DNA of 64,000 bases from Paraburkholderia azotifigens. Lineage in GTDB: Bacteria > Pseudomonadota > Gammaproteobacteria > Burkholderiales > Burkholderiaceae. A program made the translations under genes and the position numbers. Under the pieces are notes generated by a model that had not been told where the DNA came from, ran no database searches, and saw only the letters and a list, made by a program, of their open reading frames with translations. Each line of letters begins with the position of its first letter. The stretch's first letter is position 1. The DNA is taken from positions 2,914,001-2,978,000 of the forward strand of contig NZ_VOQS01000003.1 in the NCBI RefSeq assembly GCF_007995085.1. Reading direction: 5' to 3'. Below are positions 43,552 through 52,828 of this stretch, piece after piece.

Positions 43552-43640
43552 GAGCACAGATTCCCCAAAGGATAGGCGGGTGTTCCGATGAGAATGTGGC
43601 TGAGCCCCATTCGCTGATCAAAGAGTTGAGGAAGAGAACG

Positions 43641-44441
43641 ATGTTGAAACAACCAATGAACAGCTTCGCTGGAAAATGGGCTCTGATCACCGGGGCATCG
43701 AGTGGCCTCGGCCTTGAATTCGCAGATCTACTGGCTGCGCAGAAAGTCAATCTCGTATTGGCAGCCCGACGGCAGGAGTCGATGGAAAAGCTTGCCTCCG
43801 ATCTCCGCCGCAAATACGGAGTGGACGTGCTGGTCGAGGCGACCGATCTTGCCTCGCCGGGCGCGGCCAGCCGCTTGAAATGCAGTCTCGACGCGAGGTC
43901 GGTGACCGTCGACATCTTGTTGAACAACGCCGGATACGGCCTGCACGGCGACTTATTGGAAACGCCGATCGAGCGCACCGCGAACATGATCCAGCTCAAC
44001 ATCACGACGCTTACAGAGCTGACCTATCTCTTCGGCCGCGATATGGCCAGGCGGCGATCTGGACATATGCTTCTCGTCGCTAGCCTCATGGCCTTCCAAC
44101 CCGTTCCCAGCTACGCTGCCTATGCGGCGACCAAGTCATATGTACTCGCCCTTGGCGAGGCCCTGCACGACGAACTCCGCCCGCATGGTGTGGTTGTTAC
44201 CACTCTCTGCCCGGGGCACACCGCGACGGGCTTCGATGAGGCAGCCGGCGCAACCACCTCGGCCATGCTGCGCCTCCTCACGATGAAGCCTCGTCCGGTC
44301 GCCGAGAGCGGTATTCGGGCGTTGTTGCAAGGAAAGGCTATGGTTGTCGCGGGCCTGTCGAACAAGATGGCGGCCTTTTCAAATCGTCTGACGCCGCGAT
44401 CAATGCAACGGGCCACGTTGAAAAGAATAGTGGACGCTTAA
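43641..44441 (+). CDS. Short-chain dehydrogenase/reductase
   Basis: A 266-residue classical SDR: cofactor motif T-G-A-S-S-G-L-G near residue 18, N-N-A-G near 95, and the catalytic Y-x3-K in Y-A-A-T-K near 160 after S148-like serine in V-A-S-L-M. The substrate is probably a carbonyl compound; the family is too broad for more. GAGGAAGAG precedes the ATG at 43641. It is the second gene of the TetR-linked cluster, 90 bases after the oxidoreductase. Confidence 0.88.
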   Translation: MLKQPMNSFAGKWALITGASSGLGLEFADLLAAQKVNLVLAARRQESMEKLASDLRRKYGVDVLVEATDLASPGAASRLKCSLDARSVTVDILLNNAGYGLHGDLLETPIERTANMIQLNITTLTELTYLFGRDMARRRSGHMLLVASLMAFQPVPSYAAYAATKSYVLALGEALHDELRPHGVVVTTLCPGHTATGFDEAAGATTSAMLRLLTMKPRPVAESGIRALLQGKAMVVAGLSNKMAAFSNRLTPRSMQRATLKRIVDA

Positions 44442-44553
44442 CTCCTGGAGCGCTGGCGTGTGGGGTTCCCTCGAACAAGCGGGGGCTCTGACTGCGATGC
44501 GCGCTTTGGCATCGGACAGCTTGGTTAAGAGCGAATCGGAACAAGGAGATGAC

Positions 44554-45426
44554 ATGGCAGAGCAAAATGCCTATCAGGTTGCCGACTGGAATGGTCAAAG
44601 CGGGGAGCGCTGGGTCGCCAACCAGGCCCGGCTCGACGCCATGGTGGCGGTGTTCGGTGAGGCCGCGATCGAAGCCGTTGCGCCCGCGGCGGGCGAGCGC
44701 GTGCTGGACGTCGGCTGCGGCGCGGGCGCGTCGAGTCTGGCTCTGGCCGCCCGCGTCGGCGCGGGAGGGCAAGTGCTGGGCGTGGACATATCCGCACCGC
44801 TGATCGGCCGGGCGCGCGCGCTTGCGCCACAGGATACGCCGGTCCTCTACCAGGTGGGCAACGCCAGCAGCGCCGAGCTGCCCGAGGGCGCGTTCGACAT
44901 CCTGTTCTCGCGTTTCGGCGTGATGTTCTTCGACGATCCGACAGCGGCGTTCGCCCATATGCGACGCGCGCTGCGGCCGGGCGGCCGGGTCGCTTTCGTC
45001 TGCTGGCGCGGCGCGGCCGAGAACGATTGGGTGCGCCTGCCGATGGGCGCGATCAAGGGCATCCTCCCGCCGAGCGCGCTGCCCGATCCCGAAGCGCCCG
45101 GGCCATTCTCGTTCGGCGATCGGGGTCGCGTGGCACGCATCCTGACGGCGGCCGGCTTCACGGATATCGCTATCGCGCCCTTCGATGCTTCCGTCCCGTT
45201 CGGCGAGGGCGGGACGCGGGACGCTGCGATCGACGACGCGGTGAAGATGACGCTCGAGGTCGGCCCGCTGTCGCGCGCGCTCGCTGATCAACGCGACGAC
45301 ATCCGCGCGCGCGCCTCGGCTGCGGTTCGTGCCGCCTTCGCGGGCCTCCCCGGCGAACGGTCGGTGATGATCAACGGCGCAGCGTGGATCGTCATGGCAC
45401 GCAATCGGCAAGCTGACAGGGATTAA
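44554..45426 (+). CDS. Class I SAM-dependent methyltransferase
   Basis: A 290-residue methyltransferase with SAM motif I V-L-D-V-G-C-G-A-G at residues 50-58, motif II G-V-D-I near 75 and a later L-F-S-R-F-G-V-M-F-F-D-D-P. The acceptor is unknown. The start at 44554 has a strong AAGGAG 7 bases upstream. It ends the TetR-linked cluster; the three genes could modify and detoxify a common compound. Confidence 0.85.
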   Translation: MAEQNAYQVADWNGQSGERWVANQARLDAMVAVFGEAAIEAVAPAAGERVLDVGCGAGASSLALAARVGAGGQVLGVDISAPLIGRARALAPQDTPVLYQVGNASSAELPEGAFDILFSRFGVMFFDDPTAAFAHMRRALRPGGRVAFVCWRGAAENDWVRLPMGAIKGILPPSALPDPEAPGPFSFGDRGRVARILTAAGFTDIAIAPFDASVPFGEGGTRDAAIDDAVKMTLEVGPLSRALADQRDDIRARASAAVRAAFAGLPGERSVMINGAAWIVMARNRQADRD

Positions 45427-45643
45427 CAGGGGAGACGCCCCCGCTCGGTGGAGCTGGGCGTCTTGGGCGGCTCAGATAGTCAGGGGCCGTTCTGAGAAGG
45501 CGAGCCGACGTTCGCAGAGTTGGCACGAAGGGCCCTTATTGGCCGATAGCACCAGTTCCGTGAACGCTCACTGTGCTGACGTTGGCGTCGTCAAGGTCAG
45601 CTTTCTTCGGGGCGGAATTCAGAGGTCCTCGTAATGGGCGTCG

Positions 45644-45934
45644 TCATGGTTCCCCCTGGACCCAGCCCGGGTCACGAACCGCGCCTGGCATCAGACCAAA
45701 CAGGCCACCACCGAGCACGGGTGCCAGCTGGAGCACGCTCAATGTCCATTGCTTCCGGATGGCCGGCGCAATAAAGCTGATGCTTCCCATATCGAAACCA
45801 TCGAACGCGACGGACAGAAAACACTGTGCGACGATCAGAATCTGATACGTCGACAGCTTGTCAAGCGCCCGGCTCCTTTCTTCCTCCTGGATTAACTTGA
45901 AGAACCCGCGATCATGCAGCTTGAACCCAGGCAT
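45644..45934 (-). pseudogene. MFS transporter remnant (AAHS type, N-terminal part)
   Basis: About 96 codons encode the N-terminus of an aromatic-acid:H+ symporter: two membrane helices with D-G-F-D-M-G-S-I-S-F-I-A-P-A-I and G-L-F-G-L-M-P-G. In AAHS carriers the D-G-F-D motif in the first helix is diagnostic. After the second helix the frame ends in unrelated residues and the rest of the transporter (about 350 residues) is absent. It is a broken gene, in a region that also carries an insertion sequence. Confidence 0.65.
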
Positions 45935-46402
45935 GACTCGAAGCTACCCAGACTGAAAGTCTATGCGCTCCGACATGTAGCCCCGTTGGCTTTGGCTCCG
46001 GACGAAGAACGAAAGTCGCTCGCAGTGCGGATGAAATACAAGCCCGGTGCGTCCATTTGGCCGAAAATCGAATGTGTCGTAGAGCGACTTTTCTTCAGTC
46101 TGTCTTAAGGTCGAATCCAAACGAAATAATTATGCAATAGACGTTACCGGGATCACCTGAACACCTATCATTAATTCAAGCATTGCGTTAGGCGTTGCCT
46201 CGATAACGCTTGGCTCTTGTCTTCACGGTCATGGCGAAGCCAACATTCTGACGCAATCGAGAGGTTACACAAGACTTCTTCGGCGGTTGATCTTCAGCGG
46301 TTGAGATTGCGGGATAAGTCGCGCCACTCCGATGCGGACGCGCGAATGCTTCCGCCTTTGGCCTTGCAAAGCGTTGAGCGACGTCTTCTTAAGGAGAATG
46401 CC
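45935..46402. other. Intergenic stretch without a convincing gene
   Basis: About 470 bases between the MFS remnant and a lipoprotein gene. A longer in-frame extension of the lipoprotein exists here, but it lacks a ribosome site and would hide the signal peptide. Confidence 0.45.
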
Positions 46403-47182
46403 ATGGCCACTATGGCTTCGTTGCTCTGTACAGTCGCCAAGCGTGTCCTTCTTCCGGTTTGTCTTGCCTTTGTTGCATGTGGTTGCGGGGGAGGAGGCAA
46501 CGATGAGACGGGAGTTGTCGCGAGAGCGAGCGACGCCACCCAGCTTCCGTCTAGTAGCGCATTGGTCGTTCCTTTTAAGGCTAGCTTTCGCGGAAAGACT
46601 TATGTCGAATGGGAGGTCGCGTTTTGGCAATGGGCCCTGTCCCTACCAGTTAATAGCACGCTTCGTCATCCATTCAGCGACTGCGAGAGTCGCCCCATTT
46701 CTTCCTGGCAAACCGGCATCGTATGGTTCTGGACAGCGCCTGATTCGCCCTCTATGACATGCGACCAGCAAAGGACCATCATTCCTGCCGGTACAGCGAT
46801 CTTCCTGAGCCTGCTCGGCATTGAAGCGTCATCGCTTGAAGCACCGCCCTTTTTGGCCGAGTCGGCAACGGAGCAAAAACAGATCGCAACCTCGTACGGC
46901 AGCAAAATTTCGAACGTGTTCTGCACCATCGACGATGTGAAGGTTCAAAATATCGCGACTTACCGGACCACGACCGGTCAGTTCACCTTCCTTGCGCCGT
47001 CTCCCTGGGCATATGGCGAGAAGGGTGGCCAAGGCACCGCAGTTGCGGACGGATACTTTCTCCTGCTAAAACCGCTGTCGCCTGGTGCACATAAGATTCA
47101 CTACGGCGGTGTGTTTCACACTCCAGTTGGCGAACTGCCGAAGGACATCACGCTATTGATCACCGTTGGGGCGAACAGGTGA
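46403..47182 (+). CDS. Secreted lipoprotein of unknown function with W-rich motif
   Basis: A 259-residue protein with AAGGAG before the ATG at 46403, a signal of about 24 residues and a lipobox (F-V-A-C or A-C-G-C). The domain carries Y-V-E-W-E-V-A-F-W-Q-W-A-L-S, followed by a Cys, V-W-F and I-P-A-G-T-A-I-F. I recall this W-x2-W-Q-W-A pattern from uncharacterised secreted proteins of proteobacteria. No enzymatic motif is evident. It should sit in the periplasm anchored to a membrane. The genes around it are fragments or mobile. Confidence 0.75.
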   Translation: MATMASLLCTVAKRVLLPVCLAFVACGCGGGGNDETGVVARASDATQLPSSSALVVPFKASFRGKTYVEWEVAFWQWALSLPVNSTLRHPFSDCESRPISSWQTGIVWFWTAPDSPSMTCDQQRTIIPAGTAIFLSLLGIEASSLEAPPFLAESATEQKQIATSYGSKISNVFCTIDDVKVQNIATYRTTTGQFTFLAPSPWAYGEKGGQGTAVADGYFLLLKPLSPGAHKIHYGGVFHTPVGELPKDITLLITVGANR

Positions 47183-47258
47183 CAAGCTAACTTTAAACGT
47201 TGTAGTGAAATGCGTCTTGTCAGCGTGTGTTATAGGCCACCGCATCGACCGACTGTAT

Positions 47259-47272
47259 ATGGACTCCTCCTC
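47259..47272 (+). repeat. Left inverted repeat of the IS110/IS1111 element
   Basis: ATGGACTCCTCCTC, 14 bases, identical to the reverse complement of 48617-48630. It lies 241 bases beyond the transposase stop. Confidence 0.75.
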
Positions 47273-47513
47273 GTTTGCAAACACGTCGCTTGTCAAGCCT
47301 CGGTGTCGATTGCTCACGTATATCCGGTCTCGTACAACTGTGCCTCTGTGAGGCAACGGACCCTGATGGGCTATTCGCGCGCTGACTCCCAATCGTTCCT
47401 ACGGGCTCAAGGCCTCGGTCAGTCACGGGTTTGATCAGCGCCGGTTCGACCTGTTGGCCATCGTGCGGCTTGTTTTGCAACCGTGGATGAAGGTACTGCT
47501 GGTAGTTACTGTT

Positions 47514-48545
47514 TCAATGTGCGGCAAGTTCCGGCTGGTAATCGGTTTCCCGTGTAATCATCGCCCAGGCTATGCGTGCGGTTTTGTTTGCTAGCGCTAC
47601 GGCTGCAATGTTCGGATGCCGGCTGCCTGCTATGCGCATCACCCACAGACTTAGCGCATCAGTCCGTCGACGGGCCATCTGGATCATCGCGCGTGCGCCG
47701 TGGATTAACAGGCAACGCACGTAAGCGTCACCTCTCTTGCTAATCCCTAGAAGCCGCTCTCTTCCACCGGAGCTGTTTTGTCTGGGCGTCAGTCCGAGCG
47801 ACGCCGCCATCTGTCGGCCATTGGAAAACTGTCGGGCATCGCCCACGGTTGCGATCAACGCCGTTGCAACCATTGGCCCAACGCCGCGTAATTGCTGCAA
47901 ACGTCTGGCGACGGGATCGGATGCGGCAATCGCAGCAATTTCACGATCGAGTTCGCGAATCCGGTCGTCCAGGGAGCGCAGGTCCTCCCACAGCCCCCTG
48001 AGCAGACGCCGGAATCGGTCGCTCAGACCGCTGTTTACGTTTTCCATCCAGACAGGAACAGCGCGGCGCAACTGGAGAATCTCTCGGGGCGCCACAATGC
48101 CATATTCGGAGGTCAGGCCGCGAATCTGGTTTGCCTTTGCGTTACGTTGCTCCATTAAACCGGCGCGGACGCGGTGAACCGCCTGCACGTCCTGCTGCTC
48201 GACGGTCTTGACGGCGACAAAGCGCATGCCTGGCCGGCTCATCGCTTCACAGATAGCTTCGGCGTCGTTTGCGTCGTTTTTGTTACTCTTGACGTACGGC
48301 TTCACAAACTGCGGGGCTATCAGCTTCACGGTATATCCGATCGCCTGAAGACGACGCGCCCAATGATGCGCACTACCGCAGGCTTCCATTCCTATCACGG
48401 CATGCAGAGGAACCGTCCGTTGCAAGACATCCAGCCATTCCACGCGGGCAAGCTTGCGGCGCCATATTGCCTTCTCGCTTCGATCGACGCCATGCATCTG
48501 GAAAACGTTTTTAGCGAGATCAATCCCAACACGAATCATGTCCAT
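47514..48545 (-). CDS. IS110-family transposase
   Basis: A 343-residue DEDD transposase. The N-terminal RuvC-like domain has D in V-G-I-D-L-A-K, E in G-M-E-A-C-G-S-A-H and D in N-D-A-N-D-A-E; the C-terminal Transposase_20 domain has L-R-G-V-G-P-M-V-A-T-A-L and the G-x-S-S-G-G-R-E-R region with serine. It looks full length and intact. AGGAGG lies before the ATG at 48545. It moves the element by a recombination route that in this family involves a structured guide RNA from a non-coding end. Confidence 0.95.
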   Translation of the reverse strand: MDMIRVGIDLAKNVFQMHGVDRSEKAIWRRKLARVEWLDVLQRTVPLHAVIGMEACGSAHHWARRLQAIGYTVKLIAPQFVKPYVKSNKNDANDAEAICEAMSRPGMRFVAVKTVEQQDVQAVHRVRAGLMEQRNAKANQIRGLTSEYGIVAPREILQLRRAVPVWMENVNSGLSDRFRRLLRGLWEDLRSLDDRIRELDREIAAIAASDPVARRLQQLRGVGPMVATALIATVGDARQFSNGRQMAASLGLTPRQNSSGGRERLLGISKRGDAYVRCLLIHGARAMIQMARRRTDALSLWVMRIAGSRHPNIAAVALANKTARIAWAMITRETDYQPELAAH

Positions 48546-48616
48546 TTCAGGTTCCTCCTCGTTGACTGGTCGAACGCGACGACAATCATGCGCCGTGCGC
48601 TGCGAGCCAGCCGGGT

Positions 48617-48630
48617 GAGGAGGAGTCCAT
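48617..48630 (-). repeat. Right inverted repeat of the IS110/IS1111 element
   Basis: The complement of ATGGACTCCTCCTC, 72 bases upstream of the transposase start. Confidence 0.75.
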
Positions 48631-48819
48631 CCCATTGTTCCTGGCCGAACCGGGTCAAACACCCGGTCCACCTGCGTGAATACCCCAGACTCTCAACAGT
48701 CTACCGGGCTAACCTAACGTGGAAGACCGTCTCGAGCGCACATGTGCGACCCGTACAGACTATGCGGATCGCCACGTAGCGCGCCTCAACACCGCCAGGC
48801 GTCTAACCGATAGGGCAAG

Positions 48820-49332
48820 TCACTTTAGCCGGCGCAGGATTACTTCGGCCGTGCCGCCGCTTGAGGCCGGCGTCGTCCATCTGAGTTGTTCGGCACTCAC
48901 AGCAAACGGCCGCTTCTGCTCGACACCGTTCCAGTTCGGAAACGAACTGGCGGTGACATGGAACGTGATCGTTTTATCAACCTCGTTCACTGTATAGGTG
49001 CCGAAGTGAGCGATCATGCCTTGGACGACGGCCTTGTTTTCTTCTGCCGTGCCTTCCATTCGATTGGCGGAGGCGAACTTTGCAATATCGGCGCGAGAGG
49101 TCATCAGGATGTAGTGGCCGCTCCCGTCGAAGACTGCGATCCCTTGCGGACTGGTCCCGTACATGGGTTGCCGGGTGCCGTCTGCACGCACGGTATCGAC
49201 CGACACATAGGCCCACGTTCCAACGACCTGTTCCTTCAGCGTACCCGTCTGGACCGCCACGTGCGCGCATGAAGCCAGCGTGCCCGTCAACAAGATTGAG
49301 GCAAAACATCTGAGAGGGATTATCTGTCTCAT
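48820..49332 (-). CDS. Lipocalin-like lipoprotein
   Basis: A 170-residue protein with a signal peptide and lipobox (T-L-A-S-C). The domain has the pattern V-V-G-T-W-A-Y-V-S-V, then Y-G-T-S-P-Q-G-I-A-V-F-D-G-S-G-H-Y, which is typical of the lipocalin-like family PF13924. It may bind a small hydrophobic molecule in the periplasm. The start at 49332 is chosen because GGAG precedes it and the signal begins there. It faces the small gene at 49635. Confidence 0.8.
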   Translation of the reverse strand: MRQIIPLRCFASILLTGTLASCAHVAVQTGTLKEQVVGTWAYVSVDTVRADGTRQPMYGTSPQGIAVFDGSGHYILMTSRADIAKFASANRMEGTAEENKAVVQGMIAHFGTYTVNEVDKTITFHVTASSFPNWNGVEQKRPFAVSAEQLRWTTPASSGGTAEVILRRLK

Positions 49333-49634
49333 TACGCGTCTCCATGAAGGATGCTCGGGCACGGTTCGCTCGCGCCACCGCATTAATGATCAACCGTCCT
49401 GCTCCGATATTCGGAGTATTAGCTTACCTAAGCCAATATGTCGATAAACGCATTAGCGTTTGACAATTGCTTTACATAGACAGCATGGTTACTACACTTG
49501 GTAGTTGCGGCGACGATCGGTCTTGCCGTGCTCGTGGCTTCTACTTAGCAATGGTTAGACGTGTGCACTGTTGCCGATTGTCGGGCGCCTTCCTGTCGTT
49601 AGTGCCTTATCTCGCGGAATTGGAGGACGCAATC

Positions 49635-49931
49635 ATGCAAACAGTACTGAGACGATATTCCGGAAAGGGTGCGAAAGAATTGTTCGATTTGCTGGAGAAA
49701 CATAGTGCTGAGGTTGAAGAATGGATGGGTGATGTCAAAGGCCTGGTAACGTACACGCTCGTGCACAGCGGTGAGGGCGGATTCTCCGTGACCGTTTGTC
49801 AAAACAGGACAGGCATCGATGAGAGCGTGCAAAGAGCGAAGGAGTGGATCGCGAAGAATGCGGGGAGCATTGGAGCGGCTGCGCCGGAAGTGACGGAGGG
49901 TGAAGTCATTGCTCATTTGAACAAGTCTTGA
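49635..49931 (+). CDS. Small conserved protein of ABM-like plan
   Basis: A 98-residue protein (M-Q-T-V-L-R-R-Y-S-G-K-G-A-K-E-L-F-D-L-L-E) with a strong GGAGG 9 bases before the ATG at 49635. The alternation of strands and helices and the S-x-T-V-C-Q-N pattern resemble dimeric ferredoxin-like (ABM-type) proteins. I recall close relatives as uncharacterised proteins in Burkholderiaceae. Cytoplasmic; role unknown. Confidence 0.75.
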   Translation: MQTVLRRYSGKGAKELFDLLEKHSAEVEEWMGDVKGLVTYTLVHSGEGGFSVTVCQNRTGIDESVQRAKEWIAKNAGSIGAAAPEVTEGEVIAHLNKS

Positions 49932-50360
49932 GTCCGGGACTTACGACGCACGTGCTAGATGGCGGCCTGGGCGTGCGTCGTTCAAAGCATAGACGTCAGG
50001 TTCAGGAACACGGGAAAAATCCCTGTCAATGCAGCCGTGTTATCGACATGATCCCAGCCACGAAGGTCCGGTGCCTGGTGCAGAGCCAAACGCCTGGCTG
50101 GCGACCGGAGGGACATGCCTTCCGACAAGCAGCCTCTTGCGTCGCGTTGAATCGGGATCCCGCAACGGCAGTGCTTCGGTTTCGCGACGCGTGTGCCGAG
50201 CGTCCGCTCGCCATTTGCTGCAACCCGGAGGCTCGACGCGGAGCCGTTGTTCGCGTAGGCTTCTCAAGAGTTCCGTCCTTCACGCACGCGCTGAAATCCT
50301 GCGAAGAAAGACCCGATTCAAACACCTGTTTGTGCGGTATCTTGCGAAAGGTTATCGACC
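49932..50360. other. Intergenic stretch without a convincing gene
   Basis: About 430 bases with only overlapping short frames. The promoter of the methyltransferase gene should lie at its right end; I could not fix the -35 and -10. Confidence 0.45.
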
Positions 50361-51359
50361 ATGGATGACATCTCTCCGCAGGCGTTTATCGATGCCACGA
50401 TCGCCTACCAGAAGACGGCCGCGGTGAAAGCCGCAGTGGCGCTCGATCTGTTCACCGCGATCGCGGACGAACATGGCGACCTGGAGCGTATAGCCGAGCG
50501 TGTAAAGGCCTCCAGGCGCGGTGTGCGCATACTCTGCGACTTCCTGACCGTGCATGGATTTCTGCAGAAGGAAACGGGACGGTATCAATTGACGCCGTCG
50601 ACTTCGGCATTCCTGACGACTTCCTCGCCCGCCTGGATAGGAAGCATCGTGGATTTTCTCGCGGCTCCCGAAATGACGGCACTGTGGCTCGAGGACCCGG
50701 TCGCGTTCGTTCGCAACGGCGGGGCCTTGGGACTGGGCAACATCGCCCCCGACCATCCCGTCTGGGTGAAATTTGCACGGTCGATGGCACCCTTCGTAGC
50801 ACAAACCGCACAGAGCATCGCGCAACAGGTGAGCATGTGGCCTCAGGCACCGAAGCGAGTGCTGGATGTGGCGGCCGGGCATGGGTTGTTCGGAATCTCG
50901 ATCGCCAAGGCGATCCCCGGCGCGGAAGTCGTGGCGACCGACTGGCAGCCGGTTCTTGAGGTCGCGATGGAGCACGCCATCGCTGCCGGAGTTAATTCGC
51001 GTTACCGCACCGTCGCCGGCAGTGCGTTCGAAGTCGATTGGGGTACGAATTTCGATCTGGCTCTGGTCACGAACTTCCTGCACCACTTCGATCCGCCAAC
51101 CTGCGTCGAAGTACTCTCGAAAGTCCGCAAGAGCCTCGCTCCCGCAGGGCGAGCGCTGGCGGTGGAGTTTGTTCCAGACGAGGATCGCGTGTCGCCGCCC
51201 TTCGCCGCCGCGTTCTCATTTGTGATGCTTGCATCCACGCCGCAAGGCGACGCGTATACCGCGCGCGAGCTTGAGCAGATGGGCCGCGAAGCCGGCTTTT
51301 CCAACGTGAGCGTGACGCCCCTGCCACCATCACCGGAAGCTCTCGTTACATTCGAATAG
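50361..51359 (+). CDS. SAM-dependent O-methyltransferase with N-terminal dimerisation domain
   Basis: A 332-residue protein. The N-terminal winged-helix-type dimerisation domain covers residues about 10-90 (A-A-V-A-L-D-L-F-T-A-I-A, then G-V-R-I-L-C-D-F-L-T-V-H-G-F-L). The SAM motif V-L-D-V-A-A-G-H-G-L-F-G is near 168, and D-L-A-L-V-T-N-F-L-H-H-F-D near 230. The plan matches small-molecule O-methyltransferases of the CrtF/hydroxyneurosporene type. The acceptor is unknown. GAAAGG precedes the start at about 10 bases. Confidence 0.85.
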   Translation: MDDISPQAFIDATIAYQKTAAVKAAVALDLFTAIADEHGDLERIAERVKASRRGVRILCDFLTVHGFLQKETGRYQLTPSTSAFLTTSSPAWIGSIVDFLAAPEMTALWLEDPVAFVRNGGALGLGNIAPDHPVWVKFARSMAPFVAQTAQSIAQQVSMWPQAPKRVLDVAAGHGLFGISIAKAIPGAEVVATDWQPVLEVAMEHAIAAGVNSRYRTVAGSAFEVDWGTNFDLALVTNFLHHFDPPTCVEVLSKVRKSLAPAGRALAVEFVPDEDRVSPPFAAAFSFVMLASTPQGDAYTARELEQMGREAGFSNVSVTPLPPSPEALVTFE

Positions 51360-51819
51360 CACACACCTCGCACGCGATGGCAAGTGGCGACCGAGGTGCC
51401 GCGGCCTTGGGGCACGTGGTCAACTGTGAGATGCGATGAACGGCGGTACCCGGACCCAACCCGGCCACTCGACCGGTCGGAATGCCTGCGTCGGAAAGCG
51501 GGCGAGCTTCAGTCATTCGAAAACATACGCCTCCTGGCTATCGCAGAAAAGGGAAAGACGGTCCCCGCGCGTGCCGGGAGTCGGCACCTACCAAAAATTT
51601 GACCTCATACGCCCCACGACTCTGTGGTCGCTGCGATCCGTGCATGTAGAACCGGCGCACTGTACGATTTTTGAGCGTAAAAGGCGATATGACTTTCCTG
51701 AATGCAAAAAAATATCAGGCACGCGTGCTATCCGTGTAGTGAAAATTTGCGTCATCTACTATTCTTCGATCTATGGAGGCGGTGACAAACCAAACTATCG
51801 CCGACAAAGACGGTGGCGC
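51360..51819. other. Upstream region of the pentitol operon
   Basis: About 460 bases before the AraC gene. A frame continuous with that gene extends through here but lacks conserved residues. The promoter probably lies at 51660-51800, where a TACTAT hexamer has no good -35, as in activator-dependent promoters. Confidence 0.4.
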
Positions 51820-52815
51820 ATGGAGACAGACGTGACGAACGACAACACCGCTGCGGGCGAAGGCAGCGCTCGCCGTCGCCCGCGTGTCGCTCAGCCCGAC
51901 CTGGAGCTGGTCGCCGTACCGCGCGACGAATCGTTCAAGGTGTGGTCGCACGGCTATCCTTACAGCACGGTGCGCTGGCACTTCCATCCTGAGTACGAGC
52001 TTCACCTTATCACCGCCACGACGGGTAAGTACTTCGTCGGTGACTACATCGGAGATTTCACGCCCGGCAATCTCGTTATGACCGGGCCCAATCTCCCGCA
52101 CAATTGGGTGAGCAATGTGGCCCGTGGCGAGCAAGTGAGCGAACGTTGCCTGGTGCTGCAGTTTGATTCTGAATTTCTCGCGCGTGCAATCCATGCGTTT
52201 CCCGAATTCAGAAAGGTTACTGGTTTGCTTGATGCGTCGGGCTGGGGTGTGTTGTTCACCCCGGATACAGGCGCGGCCGCCGAGCCGATCATGCGTGAGA
52301 TGCTGCACGCGCAGGGGATGCGGCGAATCGCGCTTTTCGTATCGCTGTTCGCCCTCCTCCTTCAGAGCAAGGAGCCGGTCAAGCTGGCAAGCGCCGCCTA
52401 TCGGGCCGATCCGGCACGCTACGCCGAGACGCGCATCAATCACGTGCTGACGTACATCGGCAAGAACCTTGCGCAGGAACTTCGCGAAGCCGATCTGGCT
52501 GGCCTGGCAGGCCAAAGCGTGAGCGCATTTTCCAGATACTTTCGCCGCCATACGGGCGTGCCTTTCGTGCAGTATGTGAACCGGCTACGCGTTAATCTTG
52601 CGTGCCAGCTGCTGATATCCGGAAAACTGAGTATCAGTGATATCTGCCATCAGGTCGGATTCAACAACCTGTCCAACTTCAACCGTCAGTTTCTGTTGCT
52701 TAGGGGCATGTCCCCTTCCAGGTGGCGCGGATATCAGCAACACAATGTGGCAAGCGGATCCGACGCGCCCGGTTCGGCGCGACAATACGCGGCGGCAAGT
52801 GCCGCCGTCCAATAA
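51820..52815 (+). CDS. AraC-family transcriptional regulator of the pentitol operon
   Basis: A 331-residue regulator. An N-terminal cupin has W-H-F-H-P-E-Y-E-L-H near residue 48, and the double helix-turn-helix is at about 220-310 (D-L-A-G-L-A-G-Q-S-V-S-A-F-S-R-Y-F, then I-S-D-I-C-H-Q-V-G-F-N-N-L-S-N-F-N-R-Q-F). The start at 51820 is chosen because the conserved part begins shortly after; much longer in-frame starts exist. It lies 13 bases before the binding protein, so it is the first gene of the operon and may control its own transcript in response to the pentitol. Confidence 0.88.
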   Translation: METDVTNDNTAAGEGSARRRPRVAQPDLELVAVPRDESFKVWSHGYPYSTVRWHFHPEYELHLITATTGKYFVGDYIGDFTPGNLVMTGPNLPHNWVSNVARGEQVSERCLVLQFDSEFLARAIHAFPEFRKVTGLLDASGWGVLFTPDTGAAAEPIMREMLHAQGMRRIALFVSLFALLLQSKEPVKLASAAYRADPARYAETRINHVLTYIGKNLAQELREADLAGLAGQSVSAFSRYFRRHTGVPFVQYVNRLRVNLACQLLISGKLSISDICHQVGFNNLSNFNRQFLLLRGMSPSRWRGYQQHNVASGSDAPGSARQYAAASAAVQ

Positions 52816-52828
52816 CAGGAGACACGGT

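Larger units (their letters stand above)
47259..48630 (-). mobile_element. IS110-family insertion sequence (IS1111 type)
   Basis: A 1372-base unit bounded by a perfect 14-base inverted repeat (ATGGACTCCTCCTC at 47259-47272 and its complement at 48617-48630) and holding one leftward transposase. Short inverted repeats near the ends set the IS1111 subgroup apart from IS110 proper. The true tips may lie a few bases outside the repeats. Confidence 0.8.
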
